The notes under the pieces were generated by a model. It made no database searches. It worked only from the letters and a program-made list of their open reading frames with translations, and had not been told where the DNA came from. A DNA stretch of 64,000 nt from NCBI GenBank assembly GCA_963850605.1, contig CAWKLX010000006.1, forward strand, positions 124,001 through 188,000, given 5' to 3'. Position 1 is the first letter of the stretch. The number at the start of each line of letters is the position of its first letter. Positions 7,879 through 17,262 of this stretch are shown here, piece by piece. Source of the stretch: BOG-908 sp963850605. GTDB taxonomy: Bacteria > Pseudomonadota > Alphaproteobacteria > Acetobacterales > Acetobacteraceae. The position numbers and the translations under genes were made by a program.

Positions 7879-10800
7879 TAGGCATCCCTCGAGCGCTCCT
7901 GACGCGTAAGCGTAAGCCCGATAAGCACGGGCATAGCCAGAAGCACGAGCGGATACTGCAGCAGCAGGCCTGCAATCACCGCAATCGCTAGCGGTTGTTG
8001 AATGCCGGATCCTTGGCCGATCGCGAGTGCCAGCGGCATGAGGGTTAGGATGGCTGCCAGTGTCGTCATGGTGATCGGGCGAAGACGGTTACGGCTGGCT
8101 TCGCGCAAGGCCCGGACGGGCGGCATGCTATGCAAAAGCTCGGTGTATTCGGATACGAAGAAGATCGACATTTCAGTCCCGATGCCGATGATCATCGTCA
8201 TGCCCATCAGGGCAGTGATGTTGAGCTCCACCCCAGTCGACCACAAAGCTGTAAAAACGGCGGTGGTCGACAGAAGGGATGATCCAATGATGATCACCGG
8301 CAGCCAAATACGTTCGTAGAGTATCAGCAGCAGGATGAATTCGGCTATCAGGGCAGCGGCAAATGCGCGTTCCTGACTGGCGAAAGCAATCCGTTGCTGC
8401 TGGTAGGTGCCGCCAAACTCATAGCGTGTGCCCGCGGACAACATGCCGGGCTGGGCAAGCACCTTTGATACATCCGCGATGGCGGCTCCCAAACCGCGGC
8501 CTTCGATGCGCCCTGTGACGGCAACCATCTGCTGCAGATTGTCGCGCGTAATTTCCGGCTGCCCAGTGACCGGCACGACGGTCGCCACTCGGTGGAGGGC
8601 CAGAACATGGCCATCCGGCGCACGCATCGTTACATCGGCGAGCGCGTGAACCTGAAGGGCGAGATTGTCAGGCAGATGAACGCGGACGCCGACCGATTTC
8701 GTCGGCTGGGGTAATTGGGTGACTACATTGCCCTGCACAGCGCTGCTGACGGCCTGGTTGATGTCGTCGGCCGTCATGCCTTCCATGGCTGCCGCCGCCG
8801 GATCCACGTGGATATCCAGCGCGTCCCCCGCGAGACGAACACCATCCTTAACCTCGACGACGCCGTCGATCTTGCTGATGGCGGCAGCAACTTTCTTGGC
8901 CGTGCCGATCAGCGCCTGAAAGTCGTTGGCATAAAGCTTGATTTCGATCGGCTGCGGCACGGCGGTCAGATCGCCAATCAGGTCCTCCATCAATTGCGCC
9001 AGTTCGATCTGCACGCCGGGCACATGAGCCTGGATGTCGGCCAGCACGGCCGCCATGACATCTTCCGTCGGGCGGGCATGGCCGGCCTTCAGGCGGACGA
9101 AATAGTCGCCGTGATAGCTTTCACCGAGATCGCCGCCGAGCCCCGTGCCAAGCCGGCGGGAAAAGGTCTGAACTTCAGGCTGGCCTCGTACGATGGCGTT
9201 AACTCGGGCCATCACGCGCTCGGTCTCCGGCAGCGATGTGCCGGGGGGGGTGTAGAAGTCCATGACGAAGCCGCCTTCGTCCACACGCGGCATAAAGCCG
9301 GTCTGCACTTGCCGTGAACTGATATACCCCAGCGCCAACAACGGGATCAGCAATGCGCCCAAGAGCCAAGGGCGCCGGAATAGTCCGTCGAATGCGCCCG
9401 CATGGCGGCGCGCCAGCCAATTCGGCCGGTCTTGCCCCGCGTCGCGCCACGTGTCGAAATTGATCAAATGCCGCGCCAGCACCGGCACAACGAAGGCCGC
9501 CATCAGGTAGGAGATAACCAGCGCCGCGCCCATCGTGATCGACAGCGCGCGTGAAAATGCCCCCGTCACGCCCGCCAGAAAACTAAGCGGCAGGAACACG
9601 ATAAGTGTGGCAAGGCTCGACCCGGTCAGCGGCCGCATGAATTCGAGCGCGGCAGGCAACACGGCGCTGGACCCGGCTACCTTGTCGTCCACCGTCGCAC
9701 CGGCGCGCCGGGCGATGTGCTCCACCATCACGATCACGTCGTCGATCAGCAGCCCCACCGCCGCGGCTATCCCGCCGAGGGTCATGATGTTGAAGCTGAG
9801 GCCCAACACGGAGAGCACGAGCACGGTCGCAGCCAGCGTTGCCGGCACCACGATAATGGCAATCAGCGTCACGCGCAGGTTGCGCAGGAAGGCGAAAAGC
9901 ACCAGCGCCGCCAGCCCTAGTCCGATCAGCACAGCGTCGCGCACGCTGCCGGCCGATTGTGTCACCAGCACGCTCTGATCGTACCAGTTGGCCATGGCGA
10001 CACCCGGCGGCAGCTTCAGCGACGCTAGCCGCTGCCGCACGCCGGACGCCACCTGCACGGCGTTGCCATCCGGCTGTTCATACACGTTGAACAGGACGGC
10101 CGGCGCGCCGTCCTCCTGTACGCCGATATACAGCGGCACCAGGCCGGGCCGTACCGGTCGCCACATCGCGCACGCGCACCACGCCGGCCGCATCGCCGCG
10201 GATCACGATCTGCTCGATATCGGCGACCGTATGCAGGCTGTGATCCACCAGGAGAAGGAACAGCTTCTTGCGGTCCTGCAACTGTCCTACCGACTGCAGG
10301 ACGTTCCCCGCGGCAATCGCCGTACCGAGCTCGCCCAGGCCGATGCCGTAGGCGGCCAGGCGGCGCGGATCGGCTTCCACCTGGATCTCGGCCATCTCGC
10401 CGCCCTGCACGTCTACCCGCGCGAGCCCGGGCACGGCCGATAGGAGCGGGACGATCTGGAACTGCGCGAAATCGCGCAGCGCCACCGGGCTGAGGGTAGT
10501 CGACGTGAGCGCGTAGGAAATGATCGGGAATACCGTCGGGTCCATGCGGCGAACGACGTAGGTGGTGCCGGCCGGCACGTTCGGCAGCACCTGCTGAAGG
10601 GCTGCGTCGATCAGCAGGGTGCTGGCCACCATGTCGCGGCCCCAGCCGAAATCCACCGACACCTGGGCGGTGCCACGTGTGGTGGAGGAGCGCACGTTCT
10701 GAACGCCAGGCACGCCGCGAACCGCCTGTTCCACGGCGCGTGTCACTAACAGCGCCATCTGGTCGGCCGGGCGGCTGCCGGCATCCAGATCGATCACCAC

Positions 10801-10932
10801 GCGGGGGAAGGAGACCTGAGGGAACAGGCCTACTGGCAAGGAAAGCGCGCTGACCAGGCCTGCAATGGCAAGCGCCGCGGCCACGAACACGATGGAGCGC
10901 GCGTGCGCCTCGAGACCGCCGGCGAAACTCAT
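7878..10932 (-). pseudogene. RND efflux permease, interrupted by one frameshift
   Basis: Together the two frames encode about 1017 residues, the normal size for an inner-membrane AcrB-type RND pump (twelve membrane segments and two large periplasmic loops). The N-terminal frame (start ATG 10932) runs through MDPTVFPIISYALTSTTLS to VVRVRDVAT. One extra base near 10155 then shifts it, and the sequence resumes at VRPGLVPLYIGVQEDGAP. The LLIDDVIVMVEHIARR segment has the paired Asp of proton-driven multidrug (HAE1-type) pumps rather than the metal-type motif. The start overlaps the fusion-protein stop (ATGA). The substrate is unknown. The single insertion could be a sequencing error; if real, the pump is inactive. 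Confidence 0.85.
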
Positions 10933-12024
10933 GGCGCGGGATTGGCGGCGTGTGCCTGGCCGCCGGCGGCATCGGCGCCGACCGGGTCGCCATCAGCAAG
11001 CTGCGTGGCGCCCTTCGTCACAACCGGTAGGGCGGCGTCTAGGTGACCGTTGACGGCATCCTGATCGGCCTGGCCGCCGAGCGTATGCACGTCTACCCGG
11101 ACTGCCTTGCCGGCTTTGACCTGGAACAGATAATCGCCGTGGTCGTCGGACAGCACTGCGTCGTGAGGCACGATCCAGCCGTGCAGGTCGCCCAGGGTGA
11201 TATCGGCCGCGAACACCTCGCCCGAGAGGACAGCATTAGGTGGCACGCCGATATCGACGTCCACCAACCTTGTCTTCACGTTCACAACCCCGTCCACCCG
11301 GACGACGTGGCCAGTGACATCGGGTCCGCCGCCGGGCCGGTGCAGCACGACGTTCTGGCCGGACTGCACGCGGGCGTGCAACGCAGGCTCCACGCCGACA
11401 GTGACGACCAGGCCGTCCACGCCCCTCCCGTCGAGACGGGTCAGCGTCATCAGCGCGGCGCCCGCGGCCACCCGGTCGCCTTGTGCCACCGGGATGGTGT
11501 TGATCACGCCGTCGTACGGGGCGGTCACCTCCGTGCGCGGCCTGTCGGCGCCCTGGCGGCGCAGGGCATCCAAGGATGCCTTGGCATCCAGATAAGCTTT
11601 CTCGGCCTGCGCCAACTGGTCGCGGGTTGCTAGCTTCTGCGCCAGCAATTGCGCGGTGTGGGCGCGTTCGGCCTGCGTCAGGTTGAGGGCGGAAAGCGCC
11701 TGCTGATAGGTGCTGACGCCGGCGGCGGCGAGGTCGAATTCCATCAGGCGGTCGCCCGCATGCACCCGGTCGCCCGGTGTGACCAGAATGGCCGCGACCC
11801 GGCCATCCTGCGGCAGGCTGACGGCGTTGCCGCCCTCCAGCGCCGGCGAGGCGGTGCCATAGGCGGTGACGATCTCCGGCAGGCTGCCTTGGTGCACGCT
11901 CACGGTGGTGACTTGCGCCACCCCTGCATCGCTCCGCCTGGGCGTGACCGGCCGCGGCCAAGCTTGCTGCCATCAGGGCGATGGCCAGCCAGCCTGGCTG
12001 CCGGCAACGGGGAAGCCGCCTCAC
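10929..12024 (-). pseudogene. Periplasmic adaptor (membrane fusion protein) of the RND pump, with a frameshift after the signal peptide
   Basis: The adaptor links the RND permease to the outer-membrane factor. A GTG at 12024 overlaps the stop of the upstream factor gene (GTGA) and begins a signal peptide (WLAIALMAASLAAAGHAQA). After one extra base near 11930 the mature protein continues in another frame: VAQVTTVSVHQGSLPEIVTAYG, a lipoyl/barrel-sandwich half (NAVSLPQDGRVAAILVTPGDRV), a helical hairpin (residues about 110-150), and a second lipoyl half (VTAPYDGVINTIPVAQGDRV). Translation from the downstream GTG at 11921 would give a cytoplasmic protein, so the upstream start is preferred and the frameshift is probably a read error or a recent lesion. 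Confidence 0.85.
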
Positions 12025-13379
12025 TGGCTGGTCTCCTCGATGTGAAGGGGGGGGAGTTCGGCGCCTACCAGCGTGGCGATCGCCACCTGCTGTTCGGCCA
12101 GCGATTGTTCGAGGGTGACAATTTCCTGTTCGCGCAGGACGGGTGCCAGGATCAGGTCCAACGCCGTGCGCTCATCGAGGTCGCCGGCGGCCTGTGCCGA
12201 CCGGGCCAGGGCGGCGTCGTTGGTCAATGGCGGCAGGGAGTGGCGTAGATCGCCGAGCTGGCGATGGAGCAGCGCCATTTCGGAGAGCAAGGCGCCCACC
12301 TGCCCTTCGGCGGAGGCGAGGCGGGCGGCGTATTCCGCGTAGAGCTGTGCGCGGGTGGCCTGTTCGATGGCGATGTTGCCTTGGTTGCGGTCGAAGATGG
12401 GCAGCTCCATCGTGATCTGCGGACCGATATTCCGGACATTGGAATTGTCGCTGCCGCCGGTGACGCCGAAGCTGAGATTGGGGAACTGCGACAGGATGGC
12501 ACTGCGCAGTTTGGCGTTCTGCGCCGCGTAGCCAAAACGAAGGGCGGCCAGATCCGGACGGCGATCGGCCAGCGTGGGCAGCGCGCGCCGAATCGCGTCC
12601 GGGTCGATCGCGGGGATGTCCGGCATGGGGGTGAACGCCAGCACCGCATCGGGTGACAGGCCGAGGAGCGCATTGAGCTGGTGGCGCCGGCCGAGCTGAA
12701 TTCTTTCCTGGTCCAAAGCGGCGCTGCGCGCGGCCTGCAAGGCGGTGATGTCGGGCGCGGCGGTGGCCAGGGTGACGTCGCCCCTGGCGAGCGCGGTGCG
12801 GGAAGTGTCGGCGCGGCCCTGCAAAAGCGCCTGATTGCGGCGCAGCACGGAAAGCAGCCGGTCGCCGTCGATGATGTCCACCGTCAGCAGCCGGGCCTGC
12901 GCCATGGTTTGCCATTCCTGCCACAGCAGGTTGGCGTCCACCGAGCGCGCGCTGCTTGCCGCTTCCCGCCGGCGTGTCCCGCGGGTGATCAGCGAGCGGA
13001 TATCGTAGCTGATGCCGAGATTGAAGGCGTTGGTGGCGCTGCCGAACGGCACGGCGGCGGCCGGGCCCGCCAGCAGCGGCAGAATGGCGCCGGTGACGGA
13101 GGGATTCATCAGCACACCCGCCTGCAGCATTTGCGCTTGCGCCACGCCGCGTTGGGCGCGCACGGCCGTGAGGTCCGGGCTGTTGAGCGCAGCGAGCGCG
13201 GCCACATCGGCCACGTGCAAGGGACGGGACGGATCGATCCCGCCCAGGTTCAGCGCGGCCAGCGAGCGGCGGAGGGCCGGCCGGTCGGGCAACGGCATCG
13301 GCACATCGCGCGCGCAGGCTGCCGGCAGAGCGAGCAGCAGGAGAAAGGCGCAGCCGCGCCGGGTTGGGCAATGCGGCAT
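12021..13379 (-). CDS. Outer-membrane factor of the RND efflux system (TolC/OEP family lipoprotein)
   Basis: 452 residues, a typical length. It would form the outer-membrane and periplasmic exit duct for the pump. The N-terminal signal ends in LLLLALPAACARD, a lipobox-like Ala-Ala-Cys, so it is probably a lipoprotein. Two OEP repeats with long helices follow (ALNSPDLTAVRAQRGVAQAQ near 70 and RPDLAALRFGYAAQNAKLRSA near 280). Its ATG overlaps the stop of the truncated transporter gene upstream (TGATG), and its own stop overlaps the adaptor start. This is the only undamaged member of the efflux operon. Confidence 0.9.
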   Translation of the reverse strand: MPHCPTRRGCAFLLLLALPAACARDVPMPLPDRPALRRSLAALNLGGIDPSRPLHVADVAALAALNSPDLTAVRAQRGVAQAQMLQAGVLMNPSVTGAILPLLAGPAAAVPFGSATNAFNLGISYDIRSLITRGTRRREAASSARSVDANLLWQEWQTMAQARLLTVDIIDGDRLLSVLRRNQALLQGRADTSRTALARGDVTLATAAPDITALQAARSAALDQERIQLGRRHQLNALLGLSPDAVLAFTPMPDIPAIDPDAIRRALPTLADRRPDLAALRFGYAAQNAKLRSAILSQFPNLSFGVTGGSDNSNVRNIGPQITMELPIFDRNQGNIAIEQATRAQLYAEYAARLASAEGQVGALLSEMALLHRQLGDLRHSLPPLTNDAALARSAQAAGDLDERTALDLILAPVLREQEIVTLEQSLAEQQVAIATLVGAELPPLHIEETSQ

Positions 13380-13853
13380 CAGCTCAGGCGGGTCAGCAGG
13401 ATGAGCGCCAGCGTCACCGTGATCGCGCCGCCGATTTGGGTGGCGATCTGGGCGAACGGCACCAACCGCGTGCGGTCGGCCGCGGCGAGGATCGCCACGT
13501 CGCCGGTGCCGCCCTGCCCGCTATGGCACGTGTTCACGAACGCCGCCTCGATCGGATACAGCTTCACCAGGCGAACGGCGGCGAAACCGGTGCCGATCAG
13601 AATGGCGACCGTGGCCAGCACGGTGGCGTTGTTGGGCAGGGCCACGGCGGCGATCAGCTTGTCCCACGGGGTGAGCGACACGCCGATGGCAAACAGCAGC
13701 GGGTAGATCACCAAAGTTGCGAAAAACCGATAAACGGTGATGGCGCCGCACTCCAGCCGTGGTGACACCAGATGGCCCAGTTTCAGCGCCGCGGCCAGGA
13801 ACAACATCGGCACGGGCGCCGGCCAGCCGGGCACGTTCTGCGCCAGAACGCCG
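13379..13853 (-). pseudogene. 3' fragment of a 2-hydroxycarboxylate (citrate/malate type) transporter
   Basis: About 158 C-terminal codons of a transporter of the 2-hydroxycarboxylate family (CitS/CimH class, normally about 430-450 residues) remain. Recognisable parts are PAPVPMLFLAAALKLGH, PNNATVLATVAILIGTGFAA and the closing STGDVAILAAADR-like segment (here GTGDVAILAAADRTRLVPFAQIATQIGGA). The homology stops at about 13853, exactly where the duplicated hutI tail begins on the other strand, so the 5' two-thirds are missing. Its stop overlaps the outer-membrane factor start (TGATG), showing that the efflux genes once formed the tail of an operon headed by this transporter. Confidence 0.8.
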
Positions 13854-13938
13854 GTGGGAGATCGGCCACCCGCGCGAACTCGCCTACTGAATGGGGGGCA
13901 TCGCCCCTCGCGATGTGCGGCCTGCGTTTAGGGTGTGA
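13854..13938 (+). pseudogene. Decayed 3' fragment of hutI (direct repeat copy 2)
   Basis: The last 28 codons of hutI are duplicated here. The peptide IGHPRELAY is followed by a TGA in place of the TGG codon of the intact gene, then MGGIAPRDVRPAFRV and a TGA stop. The bases to about 14086 continue the repeat into the tail of the HAF-type gene. The 5' side joins the truncated transporter abruptly. Confidence 0.85.
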
Positions 13939-14792
13939 ACAGATAGCCGTGCACGGCGCCCGTGGCATCGGTGAAACAGCCGGTCCGCTGGCCGCGGTCG
14001 TTGACCGCCAATATCTCCGTGTTGATCGCGCCCGGTATGTCCCACGTGCTGTAGGTGCCGCCGGCGTAGGTGAACCCGTGCAGCACGGGTTCGGTCGCGC
14101 TGCCTGCGAAATAATAGCCCGCCACAGAGTCCGGAGCCGTCCACGCCCTGTGGAAAGGTGAGCATCGCACCTGGCACATTAACCGGCGCGAACTGTCCCG
14201 CCCGGTAGACCCAGCCCCGCAGCCCGGCCTGGGACAGCGATGTGCCGGCGATGGCGGTAGCCAATCCGTTCATGCCGGCGGGCCTTGTGTTGCCTGTTCC
14301 GTCGTCGAGCAGGGTGACGTCACCGAACGCGTCGCGCAGGAACGCGGGCGCATTGAACAGCTTTTTGGGGAACATGACGGGGAGCTGCACCTGGCCCAGT
14401 ATGGTGCCGGTTTCGGTGATGCCGTCCAGGCTGAGCACCGGGTGGCGGCCCAGCGCCGGCGTGCTGGTCATGCTGCCATGGGCGCTGAATGCAAGAATCT
14501 GCAGGTTCTGCGTCAGGTCGGTGCCGACCACGGCATGCGCGCTGTTGACTCCGCCAAGGTACACGAGGCCCGGGGGCAGATTCAGTTTTGGCGCCGAAAA
14601 ATGTCCGCCATGCCAGAGGAAGGGCGTGGCGGTGCCTATCCCGCCTGCGGTGGCTTGGCCGGCCACCAGCCCGTCGCTGGCCAGGGCCGTGCCGCAGGTG
14701 GTGGCGGCACCTGGCGCATCGAATACGGCCAGGCTGGCGGCTTCGGCGGAGGCCGGAAACAGCACGCAGGCGATGACGATGGCAGTGCGCAT
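13928..14792 (-). pseudogene. Secreted HAF-type repeat protein, one frameshift
   Basis: About 287 residues if one extra base near 14133 is ignored. The product has a signal peptide (AIVIACVLFPASAEAAS) followed by short beta repeats with the HAF-like patterns AGQATAGG, FLWHGGHF, NSAHAVVGTDL, LAVNDRGQRTG and HGYLFTP. Such extracellular repeat proteins are common in Proteobacteria, with no established function. The frame shifts after PQGVDGSG and resumes at DSVAGYYFAGS. A complete paralogue is at 20627-21511 and a 3' relic at 7553-7705. Its transcription points into the efflux operon, which may have lost its own promoter. Confidence 0.75.
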
Positions 14793-14921
14793 TCGGGTCG
14801 GCCCGCAAAGGTTAACGTATTGCTGCCATTAACCTTAGCCTAACGCCAGCAGAATGTTCTGGCCCCGTACCAGCCGGACAGGCGCTTGCGCAGGCTGCCA
14901 CCCGCACCGACATGCCGGGCC

Positions 14922-15077
14922 ATGACCGAGCCCGATGCCAAGCCGCCAAACCCCGCCATCACCGACGCCGCGCCGGCAGTCGCGCCACCCCGCCCGAAGG
15001 AGATCGGCGGCCCGAAAGGCCCAGAACCCACGCGGTATGGGGATTGGGAGGTGAAAGGGCGCTGCACCGATTTCTGA
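14922..15077 (+). CDS. DUF1674 small protein (succinate dehydrogenase assembly factor 4-like)
   Basis: 51 residues. The C-terminal GPEPTRYGDWEVKGRCTDF is the signature of DUF1674, the family of mitochondrial Sdh8/SDHAF4, which helps flavinylated SdhA assemble. The N-terminus is short and Pro/Ala-rich. I chose ATG 14922; an earlier in-frame ATG at 14886 would add 12 residues without resemblance to the family. The next gene overlaps or abuts its stop. No sdh genes are visible here. Confidence 0.8.
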   Translation: MTEPDAKPPNPAITDAAPAVAPPRPKEIGGPKGPEPTRYGDWEVKGRCTDF

Positions 15078-15747
15078 TCTTTGCTCCGCCCGCACGCTGG
15101 TCATCGGTGCAGGCGGGGGTATCGGGCGGGCGCTCATGGCCGCCCTGCCCGCCGGGCAGGCGGTCGGCTTGTCGCGGGCGAGCCACACCGGGTTCGACCT
15201 GGCCAGCGAGGCGAGTATCGCGGACGCCGCCGCTTCGCTCCGCCAGCATGCTCCTTACGGCCGCATCATCGACGCGACCGGTGCGTTGAGCCTGGACGGG
15301 CGCGGCCCGGAAAAGCGGTTATCCGAGCTCGATCCGGCGCAGATGGCACGGGCGTTTGCCATCAATGCGGTGGGGCCCGCGCTGTTGCTGAAGTATTTTT
15401 GGGAGATGCTGCCCCGCGACGGCCGCTCGGTTTTCGCGACCTTGTCCGCCCGGGTGGGAAGCATCGGCGACAACCGGCTCGGTGGCTGGTATTCCTACCG
15501 CGCGTCCAAGGCAGCGCTGAACCAGCTTTGGCGCACCGCCTCGGTGGAGGTCGCACGGCGCCGGCCGGACGCGCTGCTTCTGGTTCTGCACCCCGGCACC
15601 GTTCGGACCGGCCTGTCGGCCCCGTTCACCGCGCCCGATCGAGGCGTATCCCCCGCGACGGCTGCGACAAACCTTCTGGCGGTGATGGATGGGGCGACTG
15701 AGTCGGGCGTGTTCCTGGACCAGCACGGTGTCCCCATCGCCTGGTGA
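15070..15747 (+). CDS. Short-chain dehydrogenase/reductase family protein, start codon uncertain
   Basis: About 225 residues. The Rossmann glycine motif TLVIGAGGGIGRAL, the catalytic YSYRASKAALNQLW (Tyr-x-x-x-Lys) and the preceding Ser (LSARVGSIGDN) identify an SDR related to the CsgA/C-factor group. The first ATG in frame (15136) lies after the glycine motif, so the true start must be upstream. No ATG, GTG or TTG exists between the upstream stop (15052-15054) and that ATG. The best candidate is an ATT at 15070 overlapping the DUF1674 stop, with GAAAGGG upstream. A frameshift joining it to another start is the alternative. The substrate is unknown. It ends three bases from a convergent gene. 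Confidence 0.75.
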   Translation: MSDLCSARTLVIGAGGGIGRALMAALPAGQAVGLSRASHTGFDLASEASIADAAASLRQHAPYGRIIDATGALSLDGRGPEKRLSELDPAQMARAFAINAVGPALLLKYFWEMLPRDGRSVFATLSARVGSIGDNRLGGWYSYRASKAALNQLWRTASVEVARRRPDALLLVLHPGTVRTGLSAPFTAPDRGVSPATAATNLLAVMDGATESGVFLDQHGVPIAW

Positions 15748-15750
15748 CAG

Positions 15751-16155
15751 TCAGGCCAGGTGCCCGTTCTCCAATTGCTCCAGCCCGCTGCTGCGGCGGT
15801 CTAGCCCGCGGCGGTCCACCACGAATTCCAGATCGTCAGACGTATCCACCCGGAACGGGGGCGGGGCAGGGGGGCGGGGCGCGTTACGCTCGTGGTTGGT
15901 TCGGGCGCGGTCGGCACGGGCGATCAGTTGGCGCAATATGTCGATCAGCATGTCGTGCGCCTCGACCGTCATGCGGTCCAGGCTTTGGCCCGAGGCCGGC
16001 ACGTTCACCTGCAGCTCGGCGACCGGCAGCATGGAGCTGGTAACCGCGAAGGTGAACTGCCCGCCTCCCTGCGCCGGCAGGTCCATGCGGGACAGCACCA
16101 CATGATAGTTGTTCAGGCCATCCTTTGGAAAAAGCCTGTCCTCGATCTCGGCCAT
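15751..16155 (-). CDS. Hypothetical protein, 134 residues
   Basis: Not recognised. I chose the ATG at 16155 (MAEIEDRLFPKDGLNNYHVV), since the longer frame upstream enters the adjacent SDR gene region and loses coding character. The protein is soluble, with a short beta-rich middle (QFTFAVTSSMLPVAELQVNVPA), an acidic/helical segment (HDMLIDILRQLIARADRART) and a charged tail. There is no signal peptide or membrane segment. It is convergent with the SDR gene upstream and may be co-transcribed with the SDR gene at 16227-17153, 71 bp behind it. Confidence 0.55.
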   Translation of the reverse strand: MAEIEDRLFPKDGLNNYHVVLSRMDLPAQGGGQFTFAVTSSMLPVAELQVNVPASGQSLDRMTVEAHDMLIDILRQLIARADRARTNHERNAPRPPAPPPFRVDTSDDLEFVVDRRGLDRRSSGLEQLENGHLA

Positions 16156-16226
16156 AAAACCGCGTCCCGCTGCGTTGTTTCGATAATGCAGCGTCCGACT
16201 ACGTTTGACTAGATGTTTGTAGGCGG

Positions 16227-17153
16227 TCAGCCGAGTAGCGGGTAGGTCACCCCGGTCAGTTGCTCGGACACCTGCCACAGGCGTGACCAGGTCGCGTGGT
16301 CCTGTGCCTGAGGCGCCAACTGGGCCAGCGCCGGGCTGCCGCGCACCTCCAAGAACCCGTCCGGCCCCCAATACTGGCCGCCGACCACATCCGGCATGGT
16401 GGCCGCATACAGGCCCGGCAAGGCGCCGTGCGCCGCATCCTGGCCCAGCACGCTGATGCCGAAATTGATCAGCGGCACGAGGGGGCCGGGCATGCCGGTG
16501 GCGGCGATGAAACCGGTGGTCGAGACGCCTGGGTGAGCCGCGACCGCCACCAGCCTGGACGAGGCCGCGCGGGCGCGGCGGTCCAGCTCCATCGCGAATA
16601 TCAGGTTAGCCAGCTTGGACTGTCCGTATGCCTTGCGGCCGTTATAGGGCCGCTCGGTCTGCAGGTCGTCGAAATCGATCTTCCCCCGGCGATGCGCGAT
16701 GCTGGCGATGGCGACAACGCGGGGCGCGGGGGCGGCCAGCAGGGCGGGAATGAGATGGCCGGTCAGCGCGAAATGGCCCAGATGGTTGGTGGCGAACTGC
16801 CGCTCGAACCCGTCCACGGTGACGGCGCGCTGGCTTTGCAGGCCCAGTCCGGCATTGTTGAGCAGAATGTCGATATGGGGATACTCGGCCACGGCGCGCC
16901 GGGCAAAGGCGGCGACGGATGCCAGGCTGGCCATATCGACGATGCGGACATCCAGCTTGGCGGCGTCGTGCTGCGCGCGTATGCGGCCGGCGGTGGCCTG
17001 GCCCCTTGCTTCGTCGCGCACGGCAAGCACCACGTGGGCGCCATGGCCCGCCAGCACACGTGCCGCTTCCTCGCCAATGCCGCTGCTGGCGCCGGTCACC
17101 ACGGCGGTTCGGCCGGTCAGGTCGGGGATGTTGTCTGTCGTCCAGGCGGTCAT
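16227..17153 (-). CDS. Short-chain dehydrogenase/reductase (retinol dehydrogenase-like)
   Basis: 308 residues. The NAD(P)-binding TGASSGIG is at 20-27, NNAGLG near 98, and catalytic Ser followed by YGQSK near 175. The length and the PYNGRKAYGQSKLANLIFAMEL region resemble the RDH/WW-domain oxidoreductase-like SDR subgroup common in Proteobacteria. The substrate is unknown. A perfect 8-bp inverted repeat (17161-17180) sits in the leader, partly over the ribosome-binding region. Confidence 0.9.
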   Translation of the reverse strand: MTAWTTDNIPDLTGRTAVVTGASSGIGEEAARVLAGHGAHVVLAVRDEARGQATAGRIRAQHDAAKLDVRIVDMASLASVAAFARRAVAEYPHIDILLNNAGLGLQSQRAVTVDGFERQFATNHLGHFALTGHLIPALLAAPAPRVVAIASIAHRRGKIDFDDLQTERPYNGRKAYGQSKLANLIFAMELDRRARAASSRLVAVAAHPGVSTTGFIAATGMPGPLVPLINFGISVLGQDAAHGALPGLYAATMPDVVGGQYWGPDGFLEVRGSPALAQLAPQAQDHATWSRLWQVSEQLTGVTYPLLG

Positions 17154-17160
17154 CGAAGGA

Positions 17161-17180
17161 ACTCCATCGTCTGATGGAGT
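17161..17180. promoter_or_regulatory. Perfect palindrome in the leader of the SDR gene
   Basis: actccatc-gtct-gatggagt, with 8-bp arms and a 4-base centre, lies seven bases upstream of the SDR start codon. The GGAG that would serve as its ribosome-binding site is in one arm. It may be a repressor operator or an RNA hairpin that hides the ribosome-binding site; nothing in the window identifies a partner. Confidence 0.5.
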
Positions 17181-17217
17181 GGGCCTAGCACGTGCCGGAT
17201 AACCCGCATGAAACGAA

Positions 17218-17242
17218 AACGGCGGGCACCAGGCCCACCGTT
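17218..17242 (-). terminator. Rho-independent terminator of the His-rich gene
   Basis: On the minus strand, aacggtgggc pairs with gcccgccgtt (one G-U pair) around a five-base loop and is followed by ttcgttt. It begins 21 bases after the stop of the small His-rich gene. Confidence 0.7.
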
Positions 17243-17262
17243 CGTCAACTCAGACGCTAGAT

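Noticed and set aside
7479..14086. Composite transposon carrying the efflux genes
   Set aside because: The flanking direct repeats are gene tails, not insertion sequences, and no transposase or terminal inverted repeat was found.
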